From positions 193,666 to 257,665 of the forward strand of contig NZ_JAKNQY010000003.1 of assembly GCF_024494355.1 (NCBI RefSeq): DNA of 64,000 nt. The letters are read 5' to 3'. A model generated the notes under the pieces. It was not told where the DNA came from. It saw only the letters and a program-made list of their open reading frames with translations, and ran no database searches. This document shows, one piece after another, positions 48,288 to 64,000 of this stretch; positions within the stretch are counted from its first letter, which is position 1, and each line of letters opens with the position of its first letter. A program made the translations under genes and the position numbers. Source of the DNA: Pseudomonas sp. Q11. Lineage in GTDB: Bacteria; Pseudomonadota; Gammaproteobacteria; Pseudomonadales; Pseudomonadaceae.

Positions 48288-49355
48288 TCAGACGTGGTAT
48301 TGCGCCGACAGCTCATGCACCGCCCGCAGGAAGGCGTCGGCGTGTTCCGGGTCGACTTCCGGGGTGATGCCATGGCCAAGGTTGAACACATGGCCGCTGC
48401 CACTGCCGTAGCTGGCCAGGATACGTCCGACTTCAGCGCGGATGGCTTCAGGCTTGGCGTAGAGCACGGTCGGATCCATGTTGCCTTGCAGGGCGACTTT
48501 GCTGCCGACACGCGCACGGGCATTGCCAATGTCGCAAGTCCAGTCCAGGCCCAGGGCGTCGGCACCGGCATCGGCGATGCTTTCCAGCCACAGACCGCCG
48601 TTCTTGGTGAACAGGATCACCGGTACTTTGCGACCTTCATGTTCGCGGATCAGGCCGCTGACGATCTTGCGCATGTAGCCCAGGGAAAATTCCTGATACG
48701 CCGCCGCCGAGAGATTGCCGCCCCAGGTGTCGAAGATCTGTACCGCTTGCGCACCCGCCAGGATCTGCCCGTTGAGGTAAGACGTCACCGACTGGGCCAG
48801 CTTGTCCAGCAGCAGGTGCATGGCTTGCGGGTTGTCGTAGAGCATCGCCTTGGTCTTGCGGAAGTCTTTCGACGAGCCGCCTTCGACCATGTAGGTGGCC
48901 AGGGTCCAGGGGCTGCCGGAAAAGCCGATCAGCGGCACGCGACCGTTGAGTTCTCGACGGATGGTGCTGACCGCGTCCATGACATAACCCAGGTCCTTCT
49001 GCGGATCGGGAATCGGCAAGGCTTCGATGTCGGCCAGGGTGCTGACGACTTTCCTGAAGCGTGGGCCTTCGCCGGTCTCGAAGTACAGACCCTGGCCCAT
49101 GGCGTCGGGAATGGTGAGGATGTCGGAAAACAGAATCGCCGCGTCCAGTTGCGGGTAGCGATCCAGCGGCTGCATCGTGACTTCGCAGGCGAACTGGGGG
49201 TTCATGCACAGGCTCATGAAGTCACCAGCCTTGGCCCGACTGGCGCGGTATTCCGGCAGGTAGCGACCGGCCTGACGCATCATCCACACGGGGGTGACGT
49301 CTACGGGTTGCTTGAGCAGGGCACGGAGGAAACGGTCGTTCTTCAGGGCAGTCAT
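48288..49355 (-). CDS. hemE: Uroporphyrinogen decarboxylase
   Basis: Cytoplasmic homodimeric enzyme of 355 residues that decarboxylates the four acetate groups of uroporphyrinogen III to give coproporphyrinogen III in haem synthesis. The signature [16 protein letters not shown] at 22-37 is complete, with [13 protein letters not shown] and the C-terminal [15 protein letters not shown] also present. Length and start are standard. A repeat lies between it and gltD. Confidence 0.96.
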   Translation of the reverse strand: MTALKNDRFLRALLKQPVDVTPVWMMRQAGRYLPEYRASRAKAGDFMSLCMNPQFACEVTMQPLDRYPQLDAAILFSDILTIPDAMGQGLYFETGEGPRFRKVVSTLADIEALPIPDPQKDLGYVMDAVSTIRRELNGRVPLIGFSGSPWTLATYMVEGGSSKDFRKTKAMLYDNPQAMHLLLDKLAQSVTSYLNGQILAGAQAVQIFDTWGGNLSAAAYQEFSLGYMRKIVSGLIREHEGRKVPVILFTKNGGLWLESIADAGADALGLDWTCDIGNARARVGSKVALQGNMDPTVLYAKPEAIRAEVGRILASYGSGSGHVFNLGHGITPEVDPEHADAFLRAVHELSAQYHV

Positions 49356-49417
49356 GTCGGCATCCGGAAAAAAAGTGCGGGCATTTTCTCAGAGCGCGAC
49401 GCAGAAAGACAGCCACA

Positions 49418-49491
49418 AGCGGCAAGCTACAAGCCGCAAGTTAAAAGCGCCGTTGCTTCAACTTGCGGCTTATAGCTTGAAGCTTGCCGCT
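49418..49491. repeat. REP-like inverted repeat, AAGCTTCAAGC family
   Basis: Imperfect arms AGCGGCAAGCTACAAGCCGC and GCGGCTTATAGCTTGAAGCT, sitting between gltD and hemE. Same family as the element at 50938-51030, and different from the TGTGGGAGC elements of the left half. Confidence 0.75.
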
Positions 49492-49498
49492 GGGGTCT

Positions 49499-50929
<1,431 letters not shown>

Positions 50930-50937
50930 TTACACGA

Positions 50938-51030
50938 CAGCTTCAAGCTATAAGCTTCAAGCTGCAAGACAATCACGGTGGCAGGCACAACGCGCACTGC
51001 TGTTAACTTGCGGCTTGAAGCTTGCCGCTT
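50938..51030. repeat. REP-like inverted repeat between gltB and gltD
   Basis: CAGCTTCAAGCTATAAGCTT on one side and CTTGCGGCTTGAAGCTTGCC on the other, forming an imperfect hairpin. It could tune gltD expression relative to gltB. Confidence 0.72.
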
Positions 51031-51043
51031 GCTGCTGCGTCGT

Positions 51044-55492
<4,449 letters not shown>

Positions 55493-55625
55493 AGACACTT
55501 TCTCACCAGGCTGCCTCTTATCGAGGCAAATTTCTTTTCAATTCAGCCAGTTGCGTGCCGCGCCGAACGTACGCCAGCTTTGCGGGGGCAAAAGGGAGGT
55601 CATTGTACACACCGACACAAGGGCT

Positions 55626-55670
55626 CACAAATTTGACGACGAAACGTCGCAAATCCATGTCGCATTTGTG
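55626..55670. promoter_or_regulatory. Nested dyad upstream of gltB
   Basis: Outer arms CACAAAT and ATTTGTG enclose an inner imperfect pair TTTGACGACG / CGTCGCAAA. It lies about 135-180 bases upstream of the gltB ATG. It may be a regulator site; no named motif was recognised. Confidence 0.3.
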
Positions 55671-55814
55671 AAAGGTTTAAAGCCATACGCTGTGCTAGTC
55701 AAAACTTTTTTGGGTTCGACCGCTGCGACTCAAACGCTACTGTGACGCAGACACCACAAGGCGCGCGGCCTGGAAGGTCGCTCGCCCTTGCGGAAATTTT
55801 GAGGTGCCGGGAGA

Positions 55815-55835
55815 GGCGGCCTGGGTAAGGCCGCC
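55815..55835. terminator. Hairpin downstream of damX
   Basis: GGCGGCC / GGCCGCC, 7-base perfect stem with a 7-base loop, 6 bases past the damX stop on the minus strand. No long U-run follows directly, so termination strength is uncertain. Confidence 0.5.
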
Positions 55836-55841
55836 GAATCT

Positions 55842-57392
55842 TCAGCGAGTTGCTGCCAGTTCCTGTTGGACGCTGGCGACAGTGCGAGGCCAAGGTTTAC
55901 CAGCCTGAACCTTCGCTGGCAAGGCCTTGATGGCGGAAACGGCTGCATCACGGTTGGCGAAATTGCCGTAGGTGATGACATAAAGCGGTTTGCCGTTAAG
56001 CATTTTCTTGAAATAACGGTACTCGCCGCCCTGCTCCTTGACGAATTTTTGCGCAGACGCTTCGGAGCTGGTGCCGAGGACCTGCACCACGTAGCTGCCT
56101 GGAGCCTGACCCGCGTACCAGCTACCGCCCGCGGCCTGGGTGGCCGGCTTGGCGGCCGGGACTGGAGCAGGTTTGGCGGTGGCCACCTGGGCGGGGGCCG
56201 GTGTTGGCTTAGCGGCCGGAGCGGGCGCCGGGGTCGGCGTGGGTGACGGACCGGCCGGCACACCCGTCGGTGGCGCGGTGGTGGTCACGGTTGGCGGCGT
56301 ATCGCTGGTGTCATCGATCGGTGGTGCCGTGCCGTCGTCGCCTTCGGTGATGCCGCCAGCGGCCTCAGCCAGGGGACTGCGCATGACCGGTTGCGACTGG
56401 CCGACCAGCGGCAGCGGCATCGGTTGGGTGTTACCGGCAAATTCCACCTCTGGAGCAGCGCCATTGGGTTGCGCTGCGTCCTGGCCCAGGGGTAATTGGG
56501 CCTGTTCGTTGGCCGGTGCGCCCGTGGTCGGTGCCTTGCTGCGACCCGGCATCAGCCAGGCGGCGGCGATCGCGACCACGACAACGGCGGAAATCGCCAA
56601 TACGTGTTTCTTCGGCATGTTGAACCCCATACTTGGACGCTTAACCGCTGAGCGGCTGGCAATCATGACTTCAATGAGAGCATCGCGGGCCACCTGGTTA
56701 ATATTTCCAGGCCAGCCATCGGAGCTTTCGTGAATCTCAGAGATCTGATCCGCGGTGAAAAGTTCGATGCCCCGACCGGCGCCTTCAAGACGTTGGGCCA
56801 GGTATTCACGGGTTTCTTCTTCGGTGTAGGGCGCCAGCTCAATGACGTGGAAGCGCTCTTGCTCAAGATTCAGCTGCTCCAGATCGGCGATCAGCGACGA
56901 CTCGCCAAACAGGAAGACGTGGGGACGGCCTTCCGGCGCACCGGCAGCCAGGGCCAGCAAGGCTTCGAGGGCAGATTCGTCGAGTTGCTCGGCGTCGTCC
57001 ACCAACAGATAGACTTCCTGCCCGGTCAGGGCCAGTTGCACGATCTGATCCAGAATCGCACCGACTTCAGCCTGGGCGACATTCAGCGCCTGGGCCACCT
57101 GACGCAACACACCGGCCGCGTCACCGGCGCCGCGGGCCGATACCACCACGCTTTGCACCGACTGTTTGTTGGTGCTGGCCACCAGAGCCTGGCGCAGCAA
57201 GGTCTTGCCGCTGCCTTGAGGGCCGGTGACCACCAGCAACAACTGGCTGTAACGCGCCAGGTGATGCAGCTGGCCCAGGACCGGCTTGCGCTGGGCGGGG
57301 AAAAACTTGAAGCCTGGAACCCGTGGCGCGAAAGGGTCATGACTCAACTGGAAATGGCCGAGGAAAGCCTCGTCGGCATGCAAACTAGTCAT
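55842..57392 (-). CDS. damX: DamX-like protein: AAA ATPase domain plus SPOR domain
   Basis: Division-associated protein of 516 residues. An N-terminal ExeA-like AAA domain has Walker A GPQGSGKT at 57-64 and Walker B-like VYLLVDDAEQL. A single membrane helix (VLAISAVVVVAIAAAWLMP) lies near residue 270, then a long Pro/Ala-rich periplasmic linker. The C-terminal SPOR domain (about 435-510, SYVVQVLGTSSEASAQKFV) binds denuded septal peptidoglycan. The place between aroB and gltB is conserved in pseudomonads. The ATP-binding domain is larger than in enterobacterial DamX. Confidence 0.87.
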   Translation of the reverse strand: MTSLHADEAFLGHFQLSHDPFAPRVPGFKFFPAQRKPVLGQLHHLARYSQLLLVVTGPQGSGKTLLRQALVASTNKQSVQSVVVSARGAGDAAGVLRQVAQALNVAQAEVGAILDQIVQLALTGQEVYLLVDDAEQLDESALEALLALAAGAPEGRPHVFLFGESSLIADLEQLNLEQERFHVIELAPYTEEETREYLAQRLEGAGRGIELFTADQISEIHESSDGWPGNINQVARDALIEVMIASRSAVKRPSMGFNMPKKHVLAISAVVVVAIAAAWLMPGRSKAPTTGAPANEQAQLPLGQDAAQPNGAAPEVEFAGNTQPMPLPLVGQSQPVMRSPLAEAAGGITEGDDGTAPPIDDTSDTPPTVTTTAPPTGVPAGPSPTPTPAPAPAAKPTPAPAQVATAKPAPVPAAKPATQAAGGSWYAGQAPGSYVVQVLGTSSEASAQKFVKEQGGEYRYFKKMLNGKPLYVITYGNFANRDAAVSAIKALPAKVQAGKPWPRTVASVQQELAATR

Positions 57393-57402
57393 CGGAATCT
57401 TA

Positions 57403-58503
57403 TTAACCTTTAAGCTGAGCCAGGGCGCGATAATCCGCTCCCAGCGTGGCCTGTAGAACCTCTTTCGGATAATCGTCGGTCACCACAGCTTCGCCCATGC
57501 GGCGCAGCAGCACCAGACGCAGGCGACCGTCGATCACTTTTTTGTCGATTGCCATGTGTTCGAGAAAATCGGCTTCGGTCATTTCTTCGGGCGGGATCAC
57601 CGGCAACCCGGCGCGCTGGAACAGAGCGATACCGCGATCGCGTTCCTGCTCACTGATCCAGCCCAAACGCGCGGACATCTCCAGGGCCATGACCGTACCC
57701 GCCGCAACCGCTTCGCCGTGCAGCCAGACACCATAGCCCATGTGGGTTTCGATGGCGTGGCCAAAGGTGTGGCCCAGGTTGAGGGTGGCGCGCACGCCCG
57801 ACTCGCGCTCATCGGCACCGACCACCGCAGCCTTGGCCGCACAGGAACGTTCGATTGCGTAGGTCAGCGCGGCCTGATCCAGCGCACGCAGGCGGTCGAC
57901 GTTTTCCTCAAGCCAGCCCAGGAACGGTTCGTCGCAGATCAGCCCGTACTTGATGACTTCCGCCAGCCCGGCAGAAAGCTCGCGGGCAGGCAATGTATTG
58001 AGGGTCGCGGTGTCGATCAGCACCACGTTGGGCTGGTAGAAAGCGCCCACCATGTTCTTGCCCAGCGGATGGTTGATCCCGGTCTTGCCGCCTACCGACG
58101 AATCCACCTGCGACAACAGGGTGGTGGGGATCTGGATGAAATCAACACCGCGCTGATAACAAGCGGCGGCGAAACCGGCCATGTCGCCGATCACGCCGCC
58201 ACCCAGGGCCACCACCGTTGTGCGGCGGTCATGCCGCGCGGTCAGCAGGCCATCGAAAATAAGCTGCAGGGTTTCCCAATTCTTGAAGGCTTCGCCGTCG
58301 GGCAGCACCACGGAAATGACCGAGAAAGCCGACAGGCTGCGGGTCAGACGCTCCAGATACAAAGGTGCGACGGTTTCGTTGGAGATAATCGCCACTTGCC
58401 GCCCGGCGATATGCGGCGCCAGCAAGTCGGGCCGGTCCAGCAAACCTTCGCCAATGTGAATCGGGTAGCTGCGCTCGCCCAGGTCGACCTTAAGTGTCTG
58501 CAT
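57403..58503 (-). CDS. aroB: 3-dehydroquinate synthase
   Basis: Second enzyme of the shikimate pathway, 366 residues; converts DAHP to 3-dehydroquinate using NAD+ and a metal. Visible hallmarks are the NAD-binding [34 protein letters not shown], and metal ligands in [18 protein letters not shown] and [14 protein letters not shown] 58503 ([18 protein letters not shown]) matches family starts better than an upstream in-frame extension. It is 10 bases from damX and 147 bases after aroK. Confidence 0.96.
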   Translation of the reverse strand: MQTLKVDLGERSYPIHIGEGLLDRPDLLAPHIAGRQVAIISNETVAPLYLERLTRSLSAFSVISVVLPDGEAFKNWETLQLIFDGLLTARHDRRTTVVALGGGVIGDMAGFAAACYQRGVDFIQIPTTLLSQVDSSVGGKTGINHPLGKNMVGAFYQPNVVLIDTATLNTLPARELSAGLAEVIKYGLICDEPFLGWLEENVDRLRALDQAALTYAIERSCAAKAAVVGADERESGVRATLNLGHTFGHAIETHMGYGVWLHGEAVAAGTVMALEMSARLGWISEQERDRGIALFQRAGLPVIPPEEMTEADFLEHMAIDKKVIDGRLRLVLLRRMGEAVVTDDYPKEVLQATLGADYRALAQLKG

Positions 58504-58650
58504 GTGTCCCCACAGTGAAGATGGAATCAGGCATCCTGCCTGCAATTAACGAAAGTCCACGGTGCCTGTTGCGATGTCAATCGGTGGCTATCGGCCACGT
58601 CCCGGCGGGCCATGACGGGACGCTGAGGATAACGCATTTCCCGCGACGTA

Positions 58651-59169
58651 TTAACGAGGTGGCAGTTGTTGCAGGCGGTCAAGAATGTCCAGCACCACCA
58701 TTCGTGGCGGCCGCTCGTCGGTCTCCACCACCAGGTCAGCGATCTCCCGGTATAGCGGATCACGCAGTTCCAGCAGGTCGCGCAGGGTCTTGGCCGGGTC
58801 GGCGGTGCGCAACAGCGGACGGTTACGATCCCGAGCGGTGCGACCGACCTGCTGTTCGACGGAAGCGTGCAGATAAACCACTCGTCCGCCGGCATGCAAT
58901 GCCCGACGATTGGCCTCGCGCATCACTGCGCCGCCACCGGTGGCCAGCACCACACCGTCGAACGCGCACAGTTCGGCGATCATCGCCTGCTCGCGGTCAC
59001 GAAAGCCCGGCTCGCCTTCCTTATCGAAGATCCATGGGATATTGGCGCCCGTGCGCAATTCAATTTCCTTGTCGGAATCTTTGAATGGCAGGCGCAGCTC
59101 TTTGGCCAGCAAACGGCCGATGGTGCTTTTTCCAGCGCCCATCGGCCCAACAAGAATCAAATTTCGCAC
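58651..59169 (-). CDS. aroK: Shikimate kinase
   Basis: Kinase of 172 residues that phosphorylates shikimate at O-3. Walker [10 protein letters not shown] is at 8-16, the shikimate-binding Asp and Arg lie in DSDKEIE and GFRDRE, and ATGGGAV forms the substrate loop. It starts at GTG 59169, 5 bases after the pilQ stop, and is likely co-transcribed with the pil genes. The 147-bp gap to aroB contains a small CGTCCCG/CGGGACG dyad. Confidence 0.95.
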   Translation of the reverse strand: MRNLILVGPMGAGKSTIGRLLAKELRLPFKDSDKEIELRTGANIPWIFDKEGEPGFRDREQAMIAELCAFDGVVLATGGGAVMREANRRALHAGGRVVYLHASVEQQVGRTARDRNRPLLRTADPAKTLRDLLELRDPLYREIADLVVETDERPPRMVVLDILDRLQQLPPR

Positions 59170-59173
59170 AGAA

Positions 59174-61246
59174 TCAACGACTCACAGCAATCGCCTGGTT
59201 ATTCATGATACGCGGAGTGAGGAATACCAACAGCTCGGATTTTTTCTCCGAAACCACATCACGCCGGAAAAGGCGGCCAAGATACGGCACATCGCCAAGA
59301 AATGGCACCTTATCTACGACCTTGCTCTGAGTATTTGAGAAAACCCCGCCAATCACAATGGTCTCGCCGTCATTGACCAGCACCTTGGCGTTGACTTCGT
59401 TTTTCTTGATTGGCGGCACATCCTGCACCTTGTTCAGGTAATCCGGCTCATCCTTGGTGACCTTGACCTCCATGATGATGCGGTTGTCCGGAGTGATCTG
59501 CGGGGTCACCTCCAGGGACAGCGAGGCCTCCTTGAACGACACCGAGGTGGCACCACTGGAACTGGCTTCCTGATAGGGAATCTCCGTACCCTTGAGGATC
59601 TTTGCCGTCTCTTTGTCAGACGTCACCACCTTGGGTTGGGAGACAATTTCCCCGTTGCCGGTTTTCTCCATGGCCGTCAACTCCAGGTCCAGCAATACAT
59701 TGTCGGTGATGAAGGCGATGCCGATGCCCGAGGTATTGCCCGACGCGCCCAGATCGACAAACGGCTGGTTGGTGCTGGTGCTGCCTGGCGTGCCGATGGT
59801 GGTGGAGTCGCCGGTGGTGACCCCGGAGGAGTTCCAGTTGCCCTTGTTCTGTATCGACCCACCCCAGCGCACGCCCAGGCTCTTGTCGTAGTCGACGTTG
59901 GCCTCGACAATCCGCGCCTCGATCATGACCTGGCGCACCGGGATATCCAGTTGCGCCACGATCCGGCGCAGTTCATCGAGCCGGTCCTGGGTCTGGTAGG
60001 CAATGATGTTGTTGGTTCGCTCATCAACCGTGATCGTACCGCGCTCATCGGCCTTGGCTTCGGCGCTGGTCACCGACTGGAACAGCTTGGCAATGTCCGC
60101 AGCCTTCGCATAGTTGACCTGCAACAGCTCACGCCGCAGCGGCGCCAGGTCGGCAATCTGCTTCTGGGATTCAAGTTCCTGGCGCTCACGGGCCGCAATT
60201 TCGTCGGCAGGAGCGACCAGCAGCACGTTGCCGACCTTGCGCTTGTCCAGCCCTTTGGTCTTGAGCACCAGGTCCAGCGCCTGGTCCCAAGGCACATTTT
60301 GCAAGCGCAGGGTAATGCCGCCCTGCACCGTGTCGCTGGCCACCAGATTGAGGTTGGTGAAATCGGCAATCAGTTGCAGGACCGAGCGCACCTCGATGTC
60401 CTGAAAGTTGAGGGACAACTTTTCACCGCTGTAGGCGGCGCGACCGGCATCGCGTTTCTGCAGGTCCTCGACAGTCATGGGCCGGACACTGACGGTCAGC
60501 TTGTTATCCGTCTGGTAGGTGGAGTAATCGAAAGTACCGCTGGGTTCGATGCTGATAGTGGCCCGGTCGGCGCCGGCACTGGCGTTGACAAACTGCACCG
60601 GGGTGGCGAAATCCTTGACGTCCAGGCGCACTCGTAGCGGCTCAGGCAACCGGGTCTTGGCAAAATTGAGGATGATCTTGCCTTCACGCTCCTGAATGTC
60701 TGGGGTGATGGAAGGATCCGACAGATCGATCACCACGTTGCCTTCGCCTTGGGTGCCGCGCTGGAAATCAACGCCTCGAATGGCCTTGCCCGCCGGCGCA
60801 CTGGCTCTGGCCGGCACAGCACTGGGGGCTGCCGGGCGTGATACCTGGGAAGTGGCGCCGGGAGCCGCACCCTTGCCGACCACCACGAGCAGGGCGTTGC
60901 CCTCGACCCGCGCGGTATAGGGCGCAAGCTGGGTAAGGCCGATGATCAAGCGGGTACGATCCCCCGCCTCGACCACCGTGGCGCTTCGTGCATTGCCAGC
61001 GCCAAGATCATGTCTCTTGTGGGCCAGCTGGCTGGTTACCCCTGGCAGATCCAGGGCGATCCGGGCCGGTTGCTCGGTGGTATAGCCCCGGGGCGCAGGT
61101 GGCGGCCCGTCGAAGGTGAGCTTCAACTCGATACGGTCCCCGGGCAGCGCCGCGACATCCAGCGTTTTCAGATTGGCCGCATGAACCATCGGCGACAGCA
61201 GCGCTATCCATAGCGACATACCGAGGGTTGGAAAAATCCTGTTCAT
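59174..61246 (-). CDS. pilQ: Type IV pilus secretin PilQ
   Basis: Outer-membrane secretin of 690 residues. Signal peptide ([23 protein letters not shown]), two AMIN domains that bind peptidoglycan (about 25-125 and 155-245), an STN/N0 domain starting near [18 protein letters not shown], an N1 domain, and the secretin barrel ending [17 protein letters not shown]. It is the pore through which the pilus exits. Its ATG overlaps the pilP stop by 4 bases. Confidence 0.95.
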   Translation of the reverse strand: MNRIFPTLGMSLWIALLSPMVHAANLKTLDVAALPGDRIELKLTFDGPPPAPRGYTTEQPARIALDLPGVTSQLAHKRHDLGAGNARSATVVEAGDRTRLIIGLTQLAPYTARVEGNALLVVVGKGAAPGATSQVSRPAAPSAVPARASAPAGKAIRGVDFQRGTQGEGNVVIDLSDPSITPDIQEREGKIILNFAKTRLPEPLRVRLDVKDFATPVQFVNASAGADRATISIEPSGTFDYSTYQTDNKLTVSVRPMTVEDLQKRDAGRAAYSGEKLSLNFQDIEVRSVLQLIADFTNLNLVASDTVQGGITLRLQNVPWDQALDLVLKTKGLDKRKVGNVLLVAPADEIAARERQELESQKQIADLAPLRRELLQVNYAKAADIAKLFQSVTSAEAKADERGTITVDERTNNIIAYQTQDRLDELRRIVAQLDIPVRQVMIEARIVEANVDYDKSLGVRWGGSIQNKGNWNSSGVTTGDSTTIGTPGSTSTNQPFVDLGASGNTSGIGIAFITDNVLLDLELTAMEKTGNGEIVSQPKVVTSDKETAKILKGTEIPYQEASSSGATSVSFKEASLSLEVTPQITPDNRIIMEVKVTKDEPDYLNKVQDVPPIKKNEVNAKVLVNDGETIVIGGVFSNTQSKVVDKVPFLGDVPYLGRLFRRDVVSEKKSELLVFLTPRIMNNQAIAVSR

Positions 61247-61788
61247 TGTTCGAGTTCCACTATTGAGTGCTCTTTCAGAGGAATGGTCCGTGGCCGTTCC
61301 AGCCAGGCGCCCTCGCCATCAGGAACGATTTCGACCACATCGACCTGAGTGGCGCTGATGCCGACGATCCGCCCGTCGTTGCGTCCCAGATAGTCACCGA
61401 CCTTGAGCCGGTGAACCCCACCCGCACCGCGTAGCAGCGCGAAGGAGCCGCTGCCGTTGGAGATCGTCCCGACCATTTCAAACTGCTCGATGTTGAAGCC
61501 TTCCAGGTATTGCTTGACCCGGGCCGGGTCGGGCCGGACATTGCGCGCGCCCTTCTGGCGACCGGCCTGATCCACCCTGACCTGCCGTGAAAACGGGCTG
61601 CGCAGGTCGGCGGCACTGTAAGTGAAGGTTTCGTAGGGCCTGAACGTCGGCGTTGGCTCGATCTTGCCGGGCGGGCGCAGCCGCACTTCGTTCATGTAGG
61701 CGTCCAGGTCGCTGAAGCCGTTATCGTTGTTGCAGCCCGCCAGCGCGAACAGCCCTGCCAGCAGGAGAATGCGACAAGCCGGCGTCAT
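61243..61788 (-). CDS. pilP: Type IV pilus lipoprotein PilP
   Basis: Inner-membrane lipoprotein of 181 residues with lipobox LAGC and lipidated Cys19. A flexible region (about 20-85) contacts PilNO. The C-terminal beta-sandwich (GVHRLKVGDYLGRNDGRIVGI) contacts the PilQ N0 domain. It overlaps pilO and pilQ by 4 bases each. Confidence 0.94.
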   Translation of the reverse strand: MTPACRILLLAGLFALAGCNNDNGFSDLDAYMNEVRLRPPGKIEPTPTFRPYETFTYSAADLRSPFSRQVRVDQAGRQKGARNVRPDPARVKQYLEGFNIEQFEMVGTISNGSGSFALLRGAGGVHRLKVGDYLGRNDGRIVGISATQVDVVEIVPDGEGAWLERPRTIPLKEHSIVELEQ

Positions 61789-62408
61789 GGCTGCACCTGC
61801 TGCTCGTTGTACCGGTAGGTCCTGGCCTGGATGCTCATGCGCAGTTTCGTCCCCGCATCGGGCTCCATCGGGGCGATGTCGAAATCGTGCAACGTGACGA
61901 TCCGCGGCAGTCCGGCAACGCCGCTGACAAAGGTTGCCAGGTCATGGTAGTCGCCGGTCACGGTGATCTGGATCGGCAGCTCGATATAAAACGGCTGGGT
62001 GACCTCCGGTAACAGCTTGATTTCCTCGAATTCCAGGCCACTGCCCAGACCGGTGCGAGTGATGTCCTCCAGCAGGCCAGGCACTTCGGTGTCACTGGGC
62101 AATTGCCGCAACAGCACGCCGAAGGAGGCTTCCATCTGTTTCATCTGTTCGATGTAGCGCTCCAGGTTCGCGGCCATGTGAGCTTTACCCGCAAACTGTG
62201 CCTTGAGGGTGTTTTCTTCCCCACGCACTTGCTGCAGCTGGTTCTCCAGGTCACTCAAGGCAAAGTTATAGCCCAACCCCAACACCAGGATGACCAGCAG
62301 GATGCCGGTCATCCATTTGACCGGCATCGGCCAGGAGCCAATGTTGTTGGTGTCCAGCTCGCTGATGTCGATCTTGCGCAGCGCTTCGAACCACTCTCCC
62401 GGCTTCAT
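61785..62408 (-). CDS. pilO: Type IV pilus assembly protein PilO
   Basis: Bitopic inner-membrane protein of 207 residues. It has a cytoplasmic N-terminus, one membrane helix (WMTGILLVILVLGLGYNFAL, about 32-51), a coiled-coil (ENQLQQVRGEENTLKAQFAG) and a periplasmic ferredoxin-like core. It forms heterodimers with PilN that link PilM to PilP. Overlaps pilN by 4 bases. Confidence 0.94.
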   Translation of the reverse strand: MKPGEWFEALRKIDISELDTNNIGSWPMPVKWMTGILLVILVLGLGYNFALSDLENQLQQVRGEENTLKAQFAGKAHMAANLERYIEQMKQMEASFGVLLRQLPSDTEVPGLLEDITRTGLGSGLEFEEIKLLPEVTQPFYIELPIQITVTGDYHDLATFVSGVAGLPRIVTLHDFDIAPMEPDAGTKLRMSIQARTYRYNEQQVQP

Positions 62409-62970
62409 TGGGCGTCCTCGGCAATGGCCGGACGGGTCTGGCGAACCGTCAGCTGGAAGACGTTGGCCTGGTCGAGCTGACCGGCCGTGGTGGCCTTGAC
62501 CTCCGTCAGGCTGGGTGCATCGAACAGGTCCGAGGCGTCCAGGTTACGCATCAGGTCCGAGACCCGGTTGTTCGATTCCGCGGCGCCCTTGATCGAGAGC
62601 GTCTTGTCTTCCATCTTCACTTCGGTGAAATAAACCCCGTCCGGCAGGGTTCGCGCCAGTTGATCGAAGATGCGCCCGCTCACCGGCCGGTTACCCTGCA
62701 AGTCCTGGATGATGCGCATGCGCTCCAGCAGTTGCTGGCGGCGGGCCTTGAGTTCGCTGATCTGCTTGATGCGCTCGTCCAGCACCGCGATCTGCTCGCT
62801 GATATGACTGTTGCGAGCCACTTGGTAGTCAATGGCACTGTCCAGGTATCGGACCGCGATCAGCGTCAGGCCCACCGCCCCGACCAATGCGCCTACCAGT
62901 GCCAGCAAAAAGCGCTTGCGACGCTCCTCACGCAGTTCCTCTCGCCAGGGAAGAAGGTTGATCCGCGCCA

Positions 62971-62971
<1 letters not shown>
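62405..62971 (-). CDS. pilN: Type IV pilus assembly protein PilN
   Basis: Inner-membrane protein of 188 residues. The cytoplasmic peptide MARINLLPWREE binds PilM (INLLPWR is the conserved contact motif). A membrane helix (FLLALVGALVGAVGLTLIAV), coiled-coil and periplasmic domain follow. Its ATG overlaps the pilM stop by one base. Confidence 0.95.

Positions 62972-64000
<1,029 letters not shown>

Larger units (their letters stand above)
55493..55841. other. Gap between damX and gltB with gltB leader
   Basis: 349 bases without a gene. It contains the gltB upstream region, a broad dyad at 55626-55670 and the damX-proximal hairpin at 55815-55835. Nothing else recognisable. Confidence 0.6.

Overview
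The window is a Pseudomonas chromosome segment, most likely from the P. fluorescens species complex. Protein sequences throughout read as pseudomonad, GC is high, short REP-type inverted repeats are scattered between genes, and the order pilMNOPQ-aroK-aroB-damX-gltB-gltD-hemE at the right end is the conserved Pseudomonas arrangement. No tRNA, rRNA, insertion sequence or CRISPR array was seen.

Left block (1-10.3 kb, + and - strands): the end of a CvrA/NhaP2-type cation/proton antiporter, the large mechanosensitive channel MscK, the pseudokinase AMPylase SelO, an orphan HigA-type antitoxin with two copies of its probable operator but no toxin gene, a small disordered protein, a LysR regulator (apparent ATC start) divergent from a YcaC-like isochorismatase-fold hydrolase, thioredoxin 2 (TrxC) and a ParA-family ATPase. 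Most gaps here hold REP pairs.

Aryl polyene block (10.69-27.73 kb, + strand): 20 tightly packed, often overlapping genes that form a complete aryl polyene (APE) pathway. They comprise a chain-length factor, two acyl carrier proteins, an AMP-ligase fused to a dehydratase, a second dehydratase, a ketoreductase, two ketosynthases, thioesterase, glycosyltransferase, two acyltransferases, and LolA-like, MMPL, DUF3261 and COG4648 envelope/export proteins. Three tailoring or starter genes accompany them: an aromatic amino-acid ammonia-lyase, a flavin enzyme with halogenase motifs, and a methyltransferase. In the inferred scheme the lyase makes an aryl acrylate starter, the ligase loads it onto an ACP, the ketosynthases/KR/DHs extend it, and the acyl- and glycosyltransferases with LolA/MMPL anchor the pigment in the outer membrane. 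A nested REP element splits the cluster at 14.9-15.1 kb, and a candidate promoter with a dyad lies just upstream of the first gene.

Accessory island (27.9-34.35 kb): a PAAR-like protein without zinc ligands, an alpha/beta hydrolase, and a 1364-residue dermonecrotic-toxin/DUF6543-type protein with a proline-rich linker and a small C-terminal domain that looks RelE/ParE-like. Right after it, on the other strand, lies a truncated COG3636 addiction-module antidote. A LysR/MFS divergent pair follows (34.4-36.7 kb).

Type II secretion block (37.0-47.9 kb, - strand): gspC-D-E-F-G-H-I-J-K-L-M in canonical order, preceded on the same strand by a GbpA-type chitin-active LPMO, its likely substrate. No gspN or prepilin peptidase gene is present.

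Core block (48.3-64 kb, - strand): hemE, gltD, gltB, damX, aroB, aroK, pilQ, pilP, pilO, pilN and a 5'-truncated pilM running off the window.
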